From the NCBI RefSeq assembly GCF_009617895.1, contig NZ_BLAW01000001.1, positions 177,001 through 241,000 of the forward strand: a stretch of 64,000 nucleotides of DNA. The letters are read 5' to 3'. Source of the DNA: Prolixibacter sp. SD074 (GTDB lineage Bacteria; Bacteroidota; Bacteroidia; Bacteroidales; Prolixibacteraceae). Below are positions 1-9,695 of this stretch, piece by piece. Position 1 is the first letter of the stretch; the number at the start of each line of letters is the position of its first letter. The notes beneath the pieces were generated by a model, which saw only the letters and a list, made by a program, of their open reading frames with translations, was not told where the DNA came from and did no database searches. The translations under genes were made by a program, and so were the position numbers.

Positions 1-77
1 ACGTGATCGGACGGTTTTTTTTATATTTTTGAACTTATTCAATAATTTAAATACGTTAATAATAGAAACGTGACCCG

Positions 78-2099
78 ATGAAAAGATATATTCTGTTTAC
101 ATTATTCCTGGTGTTGGGCTCAATGCCTGCTTTTTCTCAAATTCTCGAACCGGTAAAATGGACATTTGAGCAAAAACAGGTATCCGATAGTGTATACGAC
201 CTGACATTCAAGGCGTCTATCGACCAGGGGTGGCATCTCTATTCTACTGACCTTCCGGCGGGTGGCCCGGTAAAAACCTCCATTAATATTAAACCTGGCG
301 ATGGTTTCGAGTTGGATAGAAAACCGGATGCCAAAAGTCCCGTGATCAAAAAGTTTGATCAGACTTTCCAGATGGAACTGGAGTATTACGCTCATGAAGC
401 AGTGTTTGTGCAACGTGTAAAACTTTTAACCAATAAGCCTTTGGAAATAAATGGCTCGGTTGAGTTCATGAGTTGTAACGACGAAACCTGCCTTCCGCCT
501 ACCGAGAAGGATTTCTCTTTTTCGTTTAACGGAGGGGGAGAAAAAGGGGCGGTAGCTGTGCCCGCTGCTGAAAAAACAACACCCGGTGGGCCGATAGGGC
601 CCGTTGGCACTCAGCATCACGGCTTGGGGTGGTTTTTCCTTTTCAGCTTTCTTGCTGGTTTGGCTGCCATTTTAACTCCCTGTGTATTCCCGATGATTCC
701 GATGACGGTATCGTTTTTTATGCACAGCAGCGAGTCGAGAGTAAAAGCGAAAATGCAGGCACTTGTGTATGGGCTATCCATTATTGTGATTTACACGTTG
801 ATCGGAACCATCGTGGCTGTCACATTGGGGCCTGGATTTGCCAACTGGCTCAGCACTCACTGGTTGCCGAATATCCTATTCTTTATCATTTTTCTTGTTT
901 TCGCCTTCTCATTCTTTGGCGCATTCGAAATAGTATTGCCCAGTAGCTGGGTGAACAGGAGCGATCGCAAAGCCGACAGAGGCGGATTCGGAGGATCATT
1001 CTTCATGGCATTAACGCTGGTGCTGGTATCATTCTCTTGTACCGGACCGATTGTAGGAGCAATTTTAGTCGAATCGGCAGGAGGGATGATCCTGAAACCG
1101 GTGATTGGTATGTTTGGCTTTGCTCTGGCATTTGCCTTACCATTTACATTGTTTGCTTTCTTCCCGCAGTGGTTGAGCAACCTGCCAAAATCGGGTGGCT
1201 GGCTGAATTCGGTAAAGGTAGTTCTTGGATTCCTGGAACTTGCGCTTGGACTAAAATTTTTGAGTATCGCTGACCAAACTTATCACTGGGGAATTCTCGA
1301 TAGGGAAGTATACCTGGCCTTCTGGATTGTAATATTTGCCCTGTTAGGTTTCTACCTGCTCGGAAAGTTGAAGTTTGCACACGACAGTGACGTGCCGCAC
1401 GTAACGGTCCCACGCTTGCTTCTTTCAATAATAACATTCTCATTTGTCGTATATCTGGTTCCCGGTATGTTTGGTGCTCCACTGAAAGCAATTTCAGGGT
1501 ACCTGCCGCCTATGGCTACCCATGATTTTGATTTGCATAAAATTATTCGGGATGAAGTGAAACTGGTCAATAGCACCAGTGGTACTTATGATTTTAAGAA
1601 AGGAGAGTCAGCGCTTTGTGAAAAACCAAAATATTCCGGCTTCCTGGAGTTACCTCATGGATTGCAGGGATATTTTGATTACGACCAGGGAATGGCTTGC
1701 GCGAAAGAACAACACAAGCCGGTATTTATCGATTTCACCGGTCACGGTTGTGTGAACTGTCGTGAAATGGAAGCCAATGTTTGGTCCGATCCCCGGGTGT
1801 TGGGGCGTTTGGAAAACGACTACGTAATTATCGCGCTGTATGTGGATGATAAGACTAAATTACCGGAAGAGGATTGGGTGAAGTCAACCTATGACGGGAA
1901 GATTAAAAAAACGTTGGGAAGGAAATATGCTGATTTCCAGATATCCCGTTTTGGCGTGAATGCACAGCCTTATTACGTGTTACTTGATAACAGTGGGAAG
2001 ATGCTCACTCAGCCAACAGCAAGGGATTTAAATCCCGATCATTTTGTCGATTTCCTGGATAAGGGATTAGCGGAGTATCAGAAACGAAATGAAGAATAA
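78..2099 (+). CDS. dsbD: Thiol:disulfide interchange protein DsbD
   Basis: Inner-membrane electron carrier that passes reducing power from cytoplasmic thioredoxin to periplasmic thiol partners. A signal peptide (residues 1-21) precedes an N-terminal immunoglobulin-like domain with a C-N-D-E-T-C pair (Cys133/Cys138). An eight-helix-type membrane domain follows with the expected cysteines in TPCVFPM (Cys202) and SCTGP (Cys321). The C-terminal thioredoxin-like domain carries CVNC (Cys558/Cys561). All three redox pairs are present and the 673-residue length is normal for the family, so it should be functional. It stands alone: the next gene starts about 100 bases downstream and is unrelated. The first 77 bases of the window are AT-rich with no recognisable gene. 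Confidence 0.93.
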   Translation: MKRYILFTLFLVLGSMPAFSQILEPVKWTFEQKQVSDSVYDLTFKASIDQGWHLYSTDLPAGGPVKTSINIKPGDGFELDRKPDAKSPVIKKFDQTFQMELEYYAHEAVFVQRVKLLTNKPLEINGSVEFMSCNDETCLPPTEKDFSFSFNGGGEKGAVAVPAAEKTTPGGPIGPVGTQHHGLGWFFLFSFLAGLAAILTPCVFPMIPMTVSFFMHSSESRVKAKMQALVYGLSIIVIYTLIGTIVAVTLGPGFANWLSTHWLPNILFFIIFLVFAFSFFGAFEIVLPSSWVNRSDRKADRGGFGGSFFMALTLVLVSFSCTGPIVGAILVESAGGMILKPVIGMFGFALAFALPFTLFAFFPQWLSNLPKSGGWLNSVKVVLGFLELALGLKFLSIADQTYHWGILDREVYLAFWIVIFALLGFYLLGKLKFAHDSDVPHVTVPRLLLSIITFSFVVYLVPGMFGAPLKAISGYLPPMATHDFDLHKIIRDEVKLVNSTSGTYDFKKGESALCEKPKYSGFLELPHGLQGYFDYDQGMACAKEQHKPVFIDFTGHGCVNCREMEANVWSDPRVLGRLENDYVIIALYVDDKTKLPEEDWVKSTYDGKIKKTLGRKYADFQISRFGVNAQPYYVLLDNSGKMLTQPTARDLNPDHFVDFLDKGLAEYQKRNEE

Positions 2100-2200
2100 C
2101 ACAATTAGGACGAACCGTCCGGGAACCGGAAGGGCTTTTCTTTTTTTAGAAGTGTTTTATTATAACTTTACTGAGTTTGATTAATTAAAACGCAAGCAAT

Positions 2201-2836
2201 ATGAAAAGTCCGAAAATTATTTTCTGGAATGTTGATACCCAGGCCGACTTCATGGAGCCTGATGGAAAACTCTACGTCCAGGGGGCAGAGGAGATTCGTC
2301 CGGTTCTTGGAAAAATTACCCGTTTTGCGAGCGAAAAAAACGTCCGGGTGGTGAATACAGCAGATTACCATTTGATTAACTCGGCTGAAATTTCTAATTC
2401 CCCTGATTTTGTCAATACTTTTCCCCCACATTGCATGGCCGAAACGAAGGGAGCTATGTATATTCCCGAAACCGATCCGGAACGGCCTATTATTATTGAC
2501 TGGAACCAGGAGTTGATGCTGAACTCCCGCTTGGATAATCCTGGGCGTTTCAGGAATGTACTTATCCGAAAAGATGCTTTTGATGTATTTGCGGGAAATC
2601 CATATACCGATAGTGTCCTCGATATCATTCAACCCGACCGGATATTTGTGTACGGTGTCACTACCAATGTGTGTGTTGACCAGGCAGTGACAGGTTTAGC
2701 GGAAAGAGGAAAGGAAGTTTTTGTATTTTCTGACGCCATAAAAGAACTTCCCAATATTCCCTTACCATTTGAAAAATGGAAGAAGCTTGGTATAACACAG
2801 ATCCCGTTTAGCGATGTTGAAAAGTATATGGGGTAG
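2201..2836 (+). CDS. Nicotinamidase-like cysteine hydrolase (isochorismatase family)
   Basis: Cytoplasmic hydrolase of the isochorismatase fold. The catalytic triad is visible: Asp12 in NVDTQADF, Lys124 in RKDAF, and Cys158 in TTNVCVDQA. The DYH and FPPHC motifs match the metal-binding and substrate region of nicotinamidases, which turn nicotinamide into nicotinate for NAD salvage. That is the best guess, but the family is broad and other amides are possible. The 211-residue length is normal. It converges with the methionine aminopeptidase gene across a shared terminator hairpin. Confidence 0.8.
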   Translation: MKSPKIIFWNVDTQADFMEPDGKLYVQGAEEIRPVLGKITRFASEKNVRVVNTADYHLINSAEISNSPDFVNTFPPHCMAETKGAMYIPETDPERPIIIDWNQELMLNSRLDNPGRFRNVLIRKDAFDVFAGNPYTDSVLDIIQPDRIFVYGVTTNVCVDQAVTGLAERGKEVFVFSDAIKELPNIPLPFEKWKKLGITQIPFSDVEKYMG

Positions 2837-2859
2837 TTTATTGTTTAGGCTTAACTGAA

Positions 2860-2905
2860 GGAAAAAGAAAAAGGGTTGCTGGTTTTGCAATCCTTTTTCT
2901 TTTCC
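2860..2905. terminator. Bidirectional terminator between the hydrolase and map
   Basis: A near-perfect stem of about 19 base pairs has its left arm at 2860-2879 and its right arm at 2887-2905, with a short T-rich loop. The A-rich and T-rich arms give a U-run on either strand, as expected between convergent genes. Confidence 0.75.
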
Positions 2906-2916
2906 GTTTAATTCTT

Positions 2917-3693
2917 TCAGGAAACCGGATATTTATCCAAGATATCAGTTAATACCTCATAACCTGTTTCGGTTACCAGGATGGTGTGTTCAAATTGTGC
3001 CGAAAGCTGTTCGTCAATGGTCCGGGCAGTCCATCCGTCATGCTTGTCGAGTTTTACACGCGGACGTCCTTCATTAATCATGGGCTCAATAGTAAATATC
3101 ATGCCCGGACGCATCTTCGGGCCGCTATTCTTCCTCGATGAGTGGTCAACCTGGGGATCTTCATGAAATTCCACGCCCACGCCGTGCCCACAGAATTCAT
3201 AAACCACGCTAAACCCTTGTGATGTAGCGTAACGCGAAATAACATAGCCAATATTTCCCAGGTAGTTTCCGGGGCGGACCTGCTGAATGCCCAAATCGAG
3301 ACAATGTTTGGTTACTTCAATGAGTTTTTGTGCTTTCTCTCTGACTTCACCTACGGTGAACATTTTACTGGTGTCACCGTAATAACCATCGAGTATTGTC
3401 GTCACATCGATATTCAGAATATCTCCGTTTTTCAAGGTTATATCAGGTGATGGAATGCCGTGGCATACCACTTCATTCAGAGAAATGCAACTTGACTTCG
3501 GGTAACCGTTATAATTTAAAGTGGCTGGAATAGCGCCGTGGTCAAGAATAAACTGATGAATCAGGTTGTCGAGGTATTCGGTTGTAACCCCTTCTTTAAC
3601 ATGTGGTTCAATAAATTTCAACGTTTCTGCTGCCAGTTTAGAGCTTTTGCGTATGCCGTCAATTTGTTCCTGGGTTTTAATACGAATACTCAT
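2917..3693 (-). CDS. map: Type I methionine aminopeptidase
   Basis: Removes the initiator methionine from new proteins in the cytoplasm. The five metal ligands of the pita-bread fold can be seen: two Asp in NIDVTTILDGYYGDTS, His in GHGVGVEFHE, Glu in FTIEPMI and Glu in the EHTILV segment. The 258-residue length fits the short bacterial type I enzyme, with no zinc-finger extension. The start MSIRIKTQEQID is the usual N terminus. It is transcribed in the same direction as the upstream miaA, about 115 bases away. Confidence 0.95.
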   Translation of the reverse strand: MSIRIKTQEQIDGIRKSSKLAAETLKFIEPHVKEGVTTEYLDNLIHQFILDHGAIPATLNYNGYPKSSCISLNEVVCHGIPSPDITLKNGDILNIDVTTILDGYYGDTSKMFTVGEVREKAQKLIEVTKHCLDLGIQQVRPGNYLGNIGYVISRYATSQGFSVVYEFCGHGVGVEFHEDPQVDHSSRKNSGPKMRPGMIFTIEPMINEGRPRVKLDKHDGWTARTIDEQLSAQFEHTILVTETGYEVLTDILDKYPVS

Positions 3694-3810
3694 GTTAAAT
3701 TATGTTCAATAAGTTTATGTAAAATTGAATAAATTCATAATCAATTCAAAATAACAGAAGCTACCTCTCTTTTGTTTCGAATAATATTTTGAAAAGAAAA
3801 TAAGGGGGAG

Positions 3811-4734
3811 TTATGATTGCATCCAGCGCTTAATTTGCCCGATTTTCTCCGGAAGGGGCATGTACCCGTCGAGCCAATGAATATGAAAACCTTCGCGTTC
3901 CATTTTCCGGAACCAGGTCATTTGTCTTTTGGAAAACTGATGGATGGCTGTGTTCAGGCTTTGAAACATTTCATCATATGAGATATCGCCGGTCACATAC
4001 ATGGTTAGGTATTTGTATTCTAGTCCGTAATAAGTTAGCGATTTGGGCGAAAGCCCGCTGGTCAGTAATTTTTCCACCTCTTCAATCATTCCATTTTGCA
4101 ACCGATCCTTTAGTCTTTGAGTAATGCGGCGACGCCGGGAATCCCGGTCAAATTTTACGCCAACTATCAGGCTGTTAATTTCCGGAAAGGATAAATCGAT
4201 TTCCGGATGCTTTTGATAATATTCTTCAATTTCGATGGCACGGACTGCCCGTTTCTTGTTTTCGATATCGCTGGTGTTGTGCAGCTCTTTGTATCCGGAA
4301 AGAATTAGTGTCAATTCTTCCAGCGACATCCCTTGCAGCTCGTTCCGGCGAATTTCATTCACCGGGACCTGTATTAATTTGTACCCTTTCAGTATAGCCT
4401 CGATGTATAAGCCTGTTCCTCCGCATAGTACCGGAAACTTCCCCCATTTTTGCAGTTTGTCAAAAACGGTCAGAAAGTCGCGCTGATATTCGAATACGTT
4501 GTACTGGTAACCGGCTTCGGCGATATCAATCAGGTGGTAGGGCACTAATGTTCCATCAATGAAGTAATCGGAGAGATCCTTCCCTGTACCGATATCCATT
4601 CCTTTGTAAACCTGCCGGGAATCAGCTGAGATAATTTCTCCGCCAATGGATTTGGCCAGATGAGCTGCAACAGCTGTTTTCCCTGATGCCGTTGCGCCAA
4701 GAACCGTTACCATATTGTACGTTAATGCTGCCAT
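3811..4734 (-). CDS. miaA: tRNA dimethylallyltransferase
   Basis: Adds a dimethylallyl group to A37 of tRNAs that read codons starting with U. The P-loop GATASGKTAVA lies near the N terminus, followed by SADSRQVYKGMDIGTGK, the signature after the P-loop in MiaA. GTGLYIEAIL and the C-terminal RQMTWFRK are also typical. The 307-residue length is normal. A second Met at residue 8 (MVTVLGATASGK) is an equally plausible start. Confidence 0.94.
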   Translation of the reverse strand: MAALTYNMVTVLGATASGKTAVAAHLAKSIGGEIISADSRQVYKGMDIGTGKDLSDYFIDGTLVPYHLIDIAEAGYQYNVFEYQRDFLTVFDKLQKWGKFPVLCGGTGLYIEAILKGYKLIQVPVNEIRRNELQGMSLEELTLILSGYKELHNTSDIENKKRAVRAIEIEEYYQKHPEIDLSFPEINSLIVGVKFDRDSRRRRITQRLKDRLQNGMIEEVEKLLTSGLSPKSLTYYGLEYKYLTMYVTGDISYDEMFQSLNTAIHQFSKRQMTWFRKMEREGFHIHWLDGYMPLPEKIGQIKRWMQS

Positions 4735-4770
4735 TGTATTCCGGGAGGCTTCGATTTATTGATGAAATAT

Positions 4771-4799
4771 TTTGAGAATGTCAAAATAAGTTATTTTTG
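4771..4799 (+). promoter_or_regulatory. Bacteroidota-type promoter for the Yip1-family gene
   Basis: TTTG at 4771-4774 and TATTTTTG at 4792-4799 match the phylum consensus (TTTG and TAnnTTTG). The spacer is 17 bases, slightly short of the usual 19-21. The start codon follows 20 bases after the box. Confidence 0.55.
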
Positions 4800-4819
4800 T
4801 AGAATTAAAGGAAGGATTA

Positions 4820-5401
4820 ATGGATTTTAAAAAACTGGCATCCGGAATTTATGAACGCAGTAAAGCGTTAATTCTGCACCCGAAGGAAGAATGGAGGGTT
4901 ATTGAAGAAGAGAATGTTACCATGGCCCTGGTTGTTCGGAATTTTCTATTGCCATTGTTGTTGGTAGCAACATTGGCTTCATTGCTGGGGCGTATTATTC
5001 AAAAAGTCAATATCGGACTGGATGGGAATCTGTTGTTGGCAGATGGATTGCGTGAGTTCTTTGGCTTTTTACTTTCGGTATATGCCTGCACGTATTTGGT
5101 CAACGAGTTGGTTAAAAGTTTTGGAGGGGAAAAGAATCTGAGACGTTCGGCTAGCCTGGTGATTTATTCGACGGTCCCTTCGTTGGTGGTATCAATGATT
5201 ACCGGCCTGGTTCCTGCTTTGTATCCGTTAGGTGTGCTGGGGTTGTATTCCTTTTACCTTTTTTATGTCGGAATACCTGTGCTATTCGATATACCGGAAC
5301 AGAAACACGTTGGATTTTTTCTCACATCGGCATTATTAATGATTATTGTTTTTGCCTTCGTCCGCTATTTTCTGACTACCTTCCTGATGGCATTTGCCTG
5401 A
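4820..5401 (+). CDS. Yip1-family membrane protein
   Basis: An integral membrane protein of 193 residues. The N-terminal segment [16 protein letters not shown], just before the first helix, is the hallmark of bacterial Yip1-domain proteins. About five hydrophobic helices follow. No enzymatic role is known for bacterial members, so only the family is assigned. The smpB start codon lies 43 bases past the stop of this gene. Confidence 0.75.
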   Translation: MDFKKLASGIYERSKALILHPKEEWRVIEEENVTMALVVRNFLLPLLLVATLASLLGRIIQKVNIGLDGNLLLADGLREFFGFLLSVYACTYLVNELVKSFGGEKNLRRSASLVIYSTVPSLVVSMITGLVPALYPLGVLGLYSFYLFYVGIPVLFDIPEQKHVGFFLTSALLMIIVFAFVRYFLTTFLMAFA

Positions 5402-5444
5402 AGCATTCGTTGTTAATTATGCAATTTACTATCAAAGGAAAACG

Positions 5445-5900
5445 ATGGCATTACAACAAAAAATAAATATCAAGAACCGTAGGGCGAGTTTTGAGTACGA
5501 GTTTATCGATAAATTCGTAACCGGACTGGTTTTATTGGGCACCGAGATTAAGTCGATACGACTGGGGAAAGCCGGTCTGTCCGATGCCTACTGTTATTTT
5601 ATGAAGGGAGAGCTGTATGTAAAGAACCTGCATATTGCTGAATATGCCTACGGTACGCATTATAATCACGAAACACGACGCGAACGTAAGTTGTTGTTGA
5701 ATAAGAAAGAGTTGCATAAACTGGAGCGGAAGACAAAAGAATCGGGTTTAACGATTATTCCCACCAGGCTGTTTATTAACGATCGGGGTTTGGCCAAACT
5801 GGAAATTGCCCTGGCGAAAGGAAAGAAGCTGCATGATAAACGAGAGACGCTAAAAAAGAAAGATGCCAAACGGGAAATGGATCGTATGCGAAAAGTGTAA
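5445..5900 (+). CDS. smpB: SsrA-binding protein SmpB
   Basis: Binds tmRNA and delivers it to stalled ribosomes for trans-translation. The sequence [27 protein letters not shown] and the basic C-terminal tail [21 protein letters not shown] are typical. A longer frame opens at 5394, overlapping the preceding gene, but the first 17 residues are unlike the family. The ATG at 5445 ([14 protein letters not shown]) gives the standard 151-residue protein and has a purine-rich AAAGGAAAA upstream. Confidence 0.95.
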   Translation: MALQQKINIKNRRASFEYEFIDKFVTGLVLLGTEIKSIRLGKAGLSDAYCYFMKGELYVKNLHIAEYAYGTHYNHETRRERKLLLNKKELHKLERKTKESGLTIIPTRLFINDRGLAKLEIALAKGKKLHDKRETLKKKDAKREMDRMRKV

Positions 5901-5919
5901 AAATTTATTTTGTCGATAT

Positions 5920-5960
5920 AAGCCCCCAAAAGAGAGGGCCTTAGGTGGGCTTTTGTTTTA
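5920..5960. terminator. Terminator between smpB and the exonuclease gene
   Basis: AAGCCC (5920-5925) pairs with GGGCTT (5947-5952), followed by a T-rich run. It lies between convergent genes and may serve both. Confidence 0.55.
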
Positions 5961-6689
5961 GTTTGGTAAAGCCAATTCGATACTGTCCGGGGCAATCAGC
6001 GGTTCTCCTTTGTAACGAAGCAATAACTGTGCAACGGCAAGCGTATCTTTTTCACAGTAACGGGCAATTCGTTCCAGGTCTCCCTGTTCATAATAAACCT
6101 CAGCCACCTGGCTTCCATCGATGTCGTCTTTTGGCGTTGGAATATCGAAAACGGCGCACAACAGGTTCAGTGACGTGTAATGTTTGTAGTCACCAAATTT
6201 CCAAAGCTGCATAGTGTCAATTAACATGTCCTTGATTTCCCATGGCTTGGCGCCGGCGATATCGAGTATTTTGGGAAGTTTAAGACCATGAATCAGCATA
6301 CGGCGTGCAATCCACGGGAAATCAAATTCCTGCCCGTTGTGTGCACAAAGTTTATGTGCCGGATTGGCGGTGAATTTATCCAGCATATCGGCAAAATCAA
6401 TCAGCAATTGCTTTTCGTCGTCGCCATAAAACGATTTTACCCGGTAAACCCGTTGTTTGGCCTTCCGATAAATGGTCCCGGCTGAAATGCAGATGATTTT
6501 TCCAAATTCCGCATAGATACCGGCACGCTGGAATAAACTCTCGGGTGAATCTTCATCCGAGCCAATGTTTCCTGCCTTTTTGGCCCATTGTTCCTGCAGG
6601 CGTCCGGGCATTTCCTCCAGTGATTTGGTCAATGGGACCGTTTCGATGTCGAGGTAGAGTACGTGTTCAGGTTTGAGGTGATCGAGCAT
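5958..6689 (-). CDS. DEDDy 3'-5' exonuclease (PolB-exonuclease-like)
   Basis: A stand-alone exonuclease of the RNase H fold, related to the proofreading domain of family B DNA polymerases. The acidic motifs are in order: YLDIET (Asp and Glu), HNGQEFDFPWI (Asn/Asp) and YCEKD (the Tyr-x3-Asp motif of the DEDDy class). The length is 243 residues. The natural substrate of this family in Bacteroidota has not been settled. It lies 12 bases downstream of udk and is probably cotranscribed with it. Confidence 0.78.
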   Translation of the reverse strand: MLDHLKPEHVLYLDIETVPLTKSLEEMPGRLQEQWAKKAGNIGSDEDSPESLFQRAGIYAEFGKIICISAGTIYRKAKQRVYRVKSFYGDDEKQLLIDFADMLDKFTANPAHKLCAHNGQEFDFPWIARRMLIHGLKLPKILDIAGAKPWEIKDMLIDTMQLWKFGDYKHYTSLNLLCAVFDIPTPKDDIDGSQVAEVYYEQGDLERIARYCEKDTLAVAQLLLRYKGEPLIAPDSIELALPN

Positions 6690-6701
6690 GGCTGGTTGGT
6701 T

Positions 6702-7319
6702 TTAGGCGTTATCGTTCAAGTGTTTTTCAATAAATTGGGTAATGATGTCGATAGCTACTGTATTTTGTCCGCCTTGCGGAACAATAATATCAGCGTAACG
6801 TTTTGTGGGCTCAATGAATTGCAGGTGACTTGGGCGTACGGTTTTTTCATATCGATCAAGCACTTGAGCTACATTTCGTCCACGTTCGATGATATCGCGC
6901 TTGATGACACGGGAAAGTCGCAAATCCGCTTCGCAATCCACAAATATCCGAATATTCATTAAATCACGCAGCTCTTTGGGGGCCAGACAAAGAATTCCTT
7001 CCACAATAATTACTTTTTTCGGACTCACCGGAATGGTTTCTTCGGCACGTGTACACGTGAGGTATGAATAAATGGGCTGCTTTACCGTGCTTCCTTCTCG
7101 CAGCTGGCGAATATGTTCGGCGAGCAATTCAAACTCGATGGCATCGGGATGGTCAAAGTTAATTTTTTGTCGTTCTTCCAACGGAATATCACTATTGTCA
7201 CGGTAGTAGGCATCCTGTGCCAGAACTTCCACATCGCCTTCCGGAAGACGTTCAATAATTTTTTTTACAACGGTTGTTTTTCCCGAGCCGGTTCCTCCGG
7301 CAATTCCAATAACAAGCAT
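6702..7319 (-). CDS. udk: Uridine kinase
   Basis: Phosphorylates uridine and cytidine in pyrimidine salvage. The P-loop GGTGSGKTTV starts at residue 9. AQDAYYRD and NFDHPDAIEFELL are the nucleoside-binding signatures of the family, and the 205-residue length is standard. It is probably the first gene of a two-gene unit with the downstream exonuclease; a TATATTTG promoter box lies about 60 bases upstream. Confidence 0.94.
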   Translation of the reverse strand: MLVIGIAGGTGSGKTTVVKKIIERLPEGDVEVLAQDAYYRDNSDIPLEERQKINFDHPDAIEFELLAEHIRQLREGSTVKQPIYSYLTCTRAEETIPVSPKKVIIVEGILCLAPKELRDLMNIRIFVDCEADLRLSRVIKRDIIERGRNVAQVLDRYEKTVRPSHLQFIEPTKRYADIIVPQGGQNTVAIDIITQFIEKHLNDNA

Positions 7320-7375
7320 GTTTGCGTTTTAATTGTTGAGTATATGGCATCAATCAGCCCTTTGCCCGATGCAAC

Positions 7376-7383
7376 CAAATATA
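7376..7383 (-). promoter_or_regulatory. -7 promoter box for udk
   Basis: On the minus strand this reads TATATTTG, an exact match to the Bacteroidota -7 consensus TAnnTTTG. The -33 element is weak. Confidence 0.5.
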
Positions 7384-7504
7384 TCAATCTTTGTTAAATC
7401 TGAAGGATCATTTACGCTGCCTTTAAAAAAAAGCGGCTGTGAAATTATAAAGTATTAATTTCGCAAAAGAAATTTGGAACAACAATAAAAAACCCATAGC
7501 TGTT

Positions 7505-7807
7505 ATGATTAACCATACCGTGCTGTTTAAATTCAAGGATTTTGATTCGCCGTCGGCTAAAAAAGTGGCAATTGAAAAGTTGACAGCTGCTCTTCTTAAT
7601 TTAAAAAATGAAATTTCAGAATTGAAACATATTGAAGTGAATCCGCACTATACACTGGATGCACCATCATTCGATATGTGCCTGATTACTCATTTCGAAA
7701 ATATAGCCGGCCTGGATGTTTATCGCGTTCATCCGGAGCATTTGAAAGTTATTGGCCTGGTGGAAGAGTTGACTACCGAACGGGCTGCCGTTGATTTTAA
7801 CTTCTGA
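7505..7807 (+). CDS. Dabb-family (stress-responsive alpha/beta-barrel) protein
   Basis: A small 100-residue protein. The start INHTVLFKFKD, the internal HIEVNPHYTLDAPSFDMCLITHF and the end YRVHPEHLKVI match the dimeric alpha-beta barrel (Dabb) family. The function in bacteria is unknown. It is a single gene between the divergently transcribed udk and the forward manA. Confidence 0.75.
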   Translation: MINHTVLFKFKDFDSPSAKKVAIEKLTAALLNLKNEISELKHIEVNPHYTLDAPSFDMCLITHFENIAGLDVYRVHPEHLKVIGLVEELTTERAAVDFNF

Positions 7808-7896
7808 TTTCATCCCTTTGTGGGAAGACAGGCCGATTTCGAATTTGAATTCCGTATAGAAATAAACGGAATAGTTAACATCCAAAAGCGTAAGAC

Positions 7897-8886
7897 GTGC
7901 AAGAGCTGTATCCTTTTAAGTTTAAACCGATTTACAAAGACAAAATTTGGGGTGGACAGAAGTTGAAGGAACTTCTGAATAAGGAATTTTCACCGTTGCC
8001 AAATTGTGGGGAATCATGGGAAATATCCGGGGTTCAGGATGAAATTTCGGTAGTAGCGAACGGATTTCTGGAAGGGAATAACCTGGAAGAGCTTGTCGAA
8101 ATTTACATGGGCGAACTGGTGGGAGAGAAAGTTTATGAGAAATTCGGAATCGAGTTTCCCCTGCTCATCAAGTTTATCGATGCCAACGATGATCTTTCTA
8201 TTCAGGTGCACCCGGGCGATGAGATGGCGAAAGTGCGTCACAATGCTTTCGGTAAAACCGAGATGTGGTATGTGATTCAGGCTGATGAAGGCGCTGAGCT
8301 GATTGCCGGTTTTAACCAGGAAGTCGACCAGGGAAAGTACCTCAGGCACCTTGAAAAAAATGCCCTGATGGAAATCCTCAATACCGAAAAGGTAAAAGCG
8401 GGTGATGTCTTCTTCATGCCAGCCGGCCGTGTTCATGCCATCGGGAGAGGGATTGTGGTGGCTGAGATTCAGCAAACATCGGATGTGACTTACCGCATTT
8501 ATGACTATAACCGGAAAGACGATAAGGGAAATACCCGCGAACTTCATACGGATTTGGCCCTGGATGCCATCGATTACACTTTTGAAAAAGAGTACCGGAC
8601 ACATTATCATGCTCACAATAACGAATCTTCTGAATTAGTCAGTTGCCCGTATTTTACGACCAATTTGCTGACGCTGACACATTCAGTTGAGATGGATTAC
8701 AACGATCTCGATTCGTTTATCATTTACATGTGTCTCGATGGAAATTATGCCATCAGCTGGAGTGAAGACAAGGCCATGGAGGTTTCGAAAGGAGAAACCA
8801 TTTTGGTGCCGGCCTCGGTCAGTAATTTCATCCTGGTACCCAAAGAAGGGCAGAAGGTGAAAATGCTTGAAGTTTTTATAAAGTAA
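7897..8886 (+). CDS. manA: Mannose-6-phosphate isomerase, class I
   Basis: Zinc enzyme that interconverts mannose-6-phosphate and fructose-6-phosphate. Zinc-binding signatures are present in QVHPGDEMA, KTEMWYV and MPAGRVHAIG, followed by EIQQTSDVTYRIYDYNR. The 329-residue length fits the short Bacteroidota form. The start is a GTG codon (MQELYPFKFKP is the usual N terminus); no ATG lies nearby in frame. Confidence 0.92.
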   Translation: MQELYPFKFKPIYKDKIWGGQKLKELLNKEFSPLPNCGESWEISGVQDEISVVANGFLEGNNLEELVEIYMGELVGEKVYEKFGIEFPLLIKFIDANDDLSIQVHPGDEMAKVRHNAFGKTEMWYVIQADEGAELIAGFNQEVDQGKYLRHLEKNALMEILNTEKVKAGDVFFMPAGRVHAIGRGIVVAEIQQTSDVTYRIYDYNRKDDKGNTRELHTDLALDAIDYTFEKEYRTHYHAHNNESSELVSCPYFTTNLLTLTHSVEMDYNDLDSFIIYMCLDGNYAISWSEDKAMEVSKGETILVPASVSNFILVPKEGQKVKMLEVFIK

Positions 8887-8894
8887 AATATGAG

Positions 8895-8930
8895 GAAGGG
8901 AAAATATGACAAATGTTTCCCTTCTTCTTT
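8895..8930 (+). terminator. Terminator after manA
   Basis: GAAGGGAAA (8895-8903) pairs perfectly with TTTCCCTTC (8916-8924) and is followed by a T-rich stretch. Confidence 0.7.
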
Positions 8931-8954
8931 TATTATATTAATCACGATTGACTT

Positions 8955-9557
8955 ATGCAGATAAAAAGCGCCAAATTTGTTATTAGTAATACCGACCCGG
9001 CAAAATGCCCGAAAAGCGATCGGCCCGAATATGCATTTATTGGCCGCTCCAATGTGGGAAAGTCTTCGCTGATTAATATGTTGACCAATCATAAAAAACT
9101 TGCCAAAACATCTACCCAACCCGGCAAGACCCAGCTTATTAATCATTTTCTGATAAATGACGAATGGTACCTGGTCGATTTGCCGGGTTACGGTTATGCC
9201 AGGGTAATGCGGAATCAACGGGCCAAGTGGATGAGTTTTATCCGGGAATATATGCTTTCGCGGAAAAATCTTTACTGTGTTATGGTCTTAATTGATATGC
9301 GACTGGAACCGCAGGAGCTTGACATGGATTTCATGAGCTGGCTGGGGGTAAACGGAATTCCATTTGCCATGGTTTTCACTAAAGCAGACAAATTGGGAAA
9401 AATGCAGGTAGACAAAAACCTGACTGCTTACCAACGAGAAATGCTGAAGAGCTGGGAAGAGATGCCTCCATTTTTCGTTACCTCGGCTACTTCGGAAACA
9501 GGAAGAGACGAGGTACTGAACTTTATCCAGCAGCTTAATGACGGTAGCTACGAATAA
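8955..9557 (+). CDS. engB: Ribosome-biogenesis GTPase EngB/YsxC
   Basis: Small essential GTPase that acts in large-subunit ribosome assembly. G1 is GRSNVGKSSL, G3 is DLPGYGYA and G4 is TKADK, in the correct order within 200 residues, the usual length. It stands between the manA terminator and prs. Confidence 0.95.
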   Translation: MQIKSAKFVISNTDPAKCPKSDRPEYAFIGRSNVGKSSLINMLTNHKKLAKTSTQPGKTQLINHFLINDEWYLVDLPGYGYARVMRNQRAKWMSFIREYMLSRKNLYCVMVLIDMRLEPQELDMDFMSWLGVNGIPFAMVFTKADKLGKMQVDKNLTAYQREMLKSWEEMPPFFVTSATSETGRDEVLNFIQQLNDGSYE

Positions 9558-9695
9558 TTGAGCAACGCTTGCCGGATACATTCGGCTTGCTATATTTTTG
9601 ATAAAAAGTGATTTTTCCCAATTCGTAGTTGAGGCATTATTGTTACATTTGCGCACCTGAACTACATGCAACTTCAAACTTGAAAATCCGAGGAA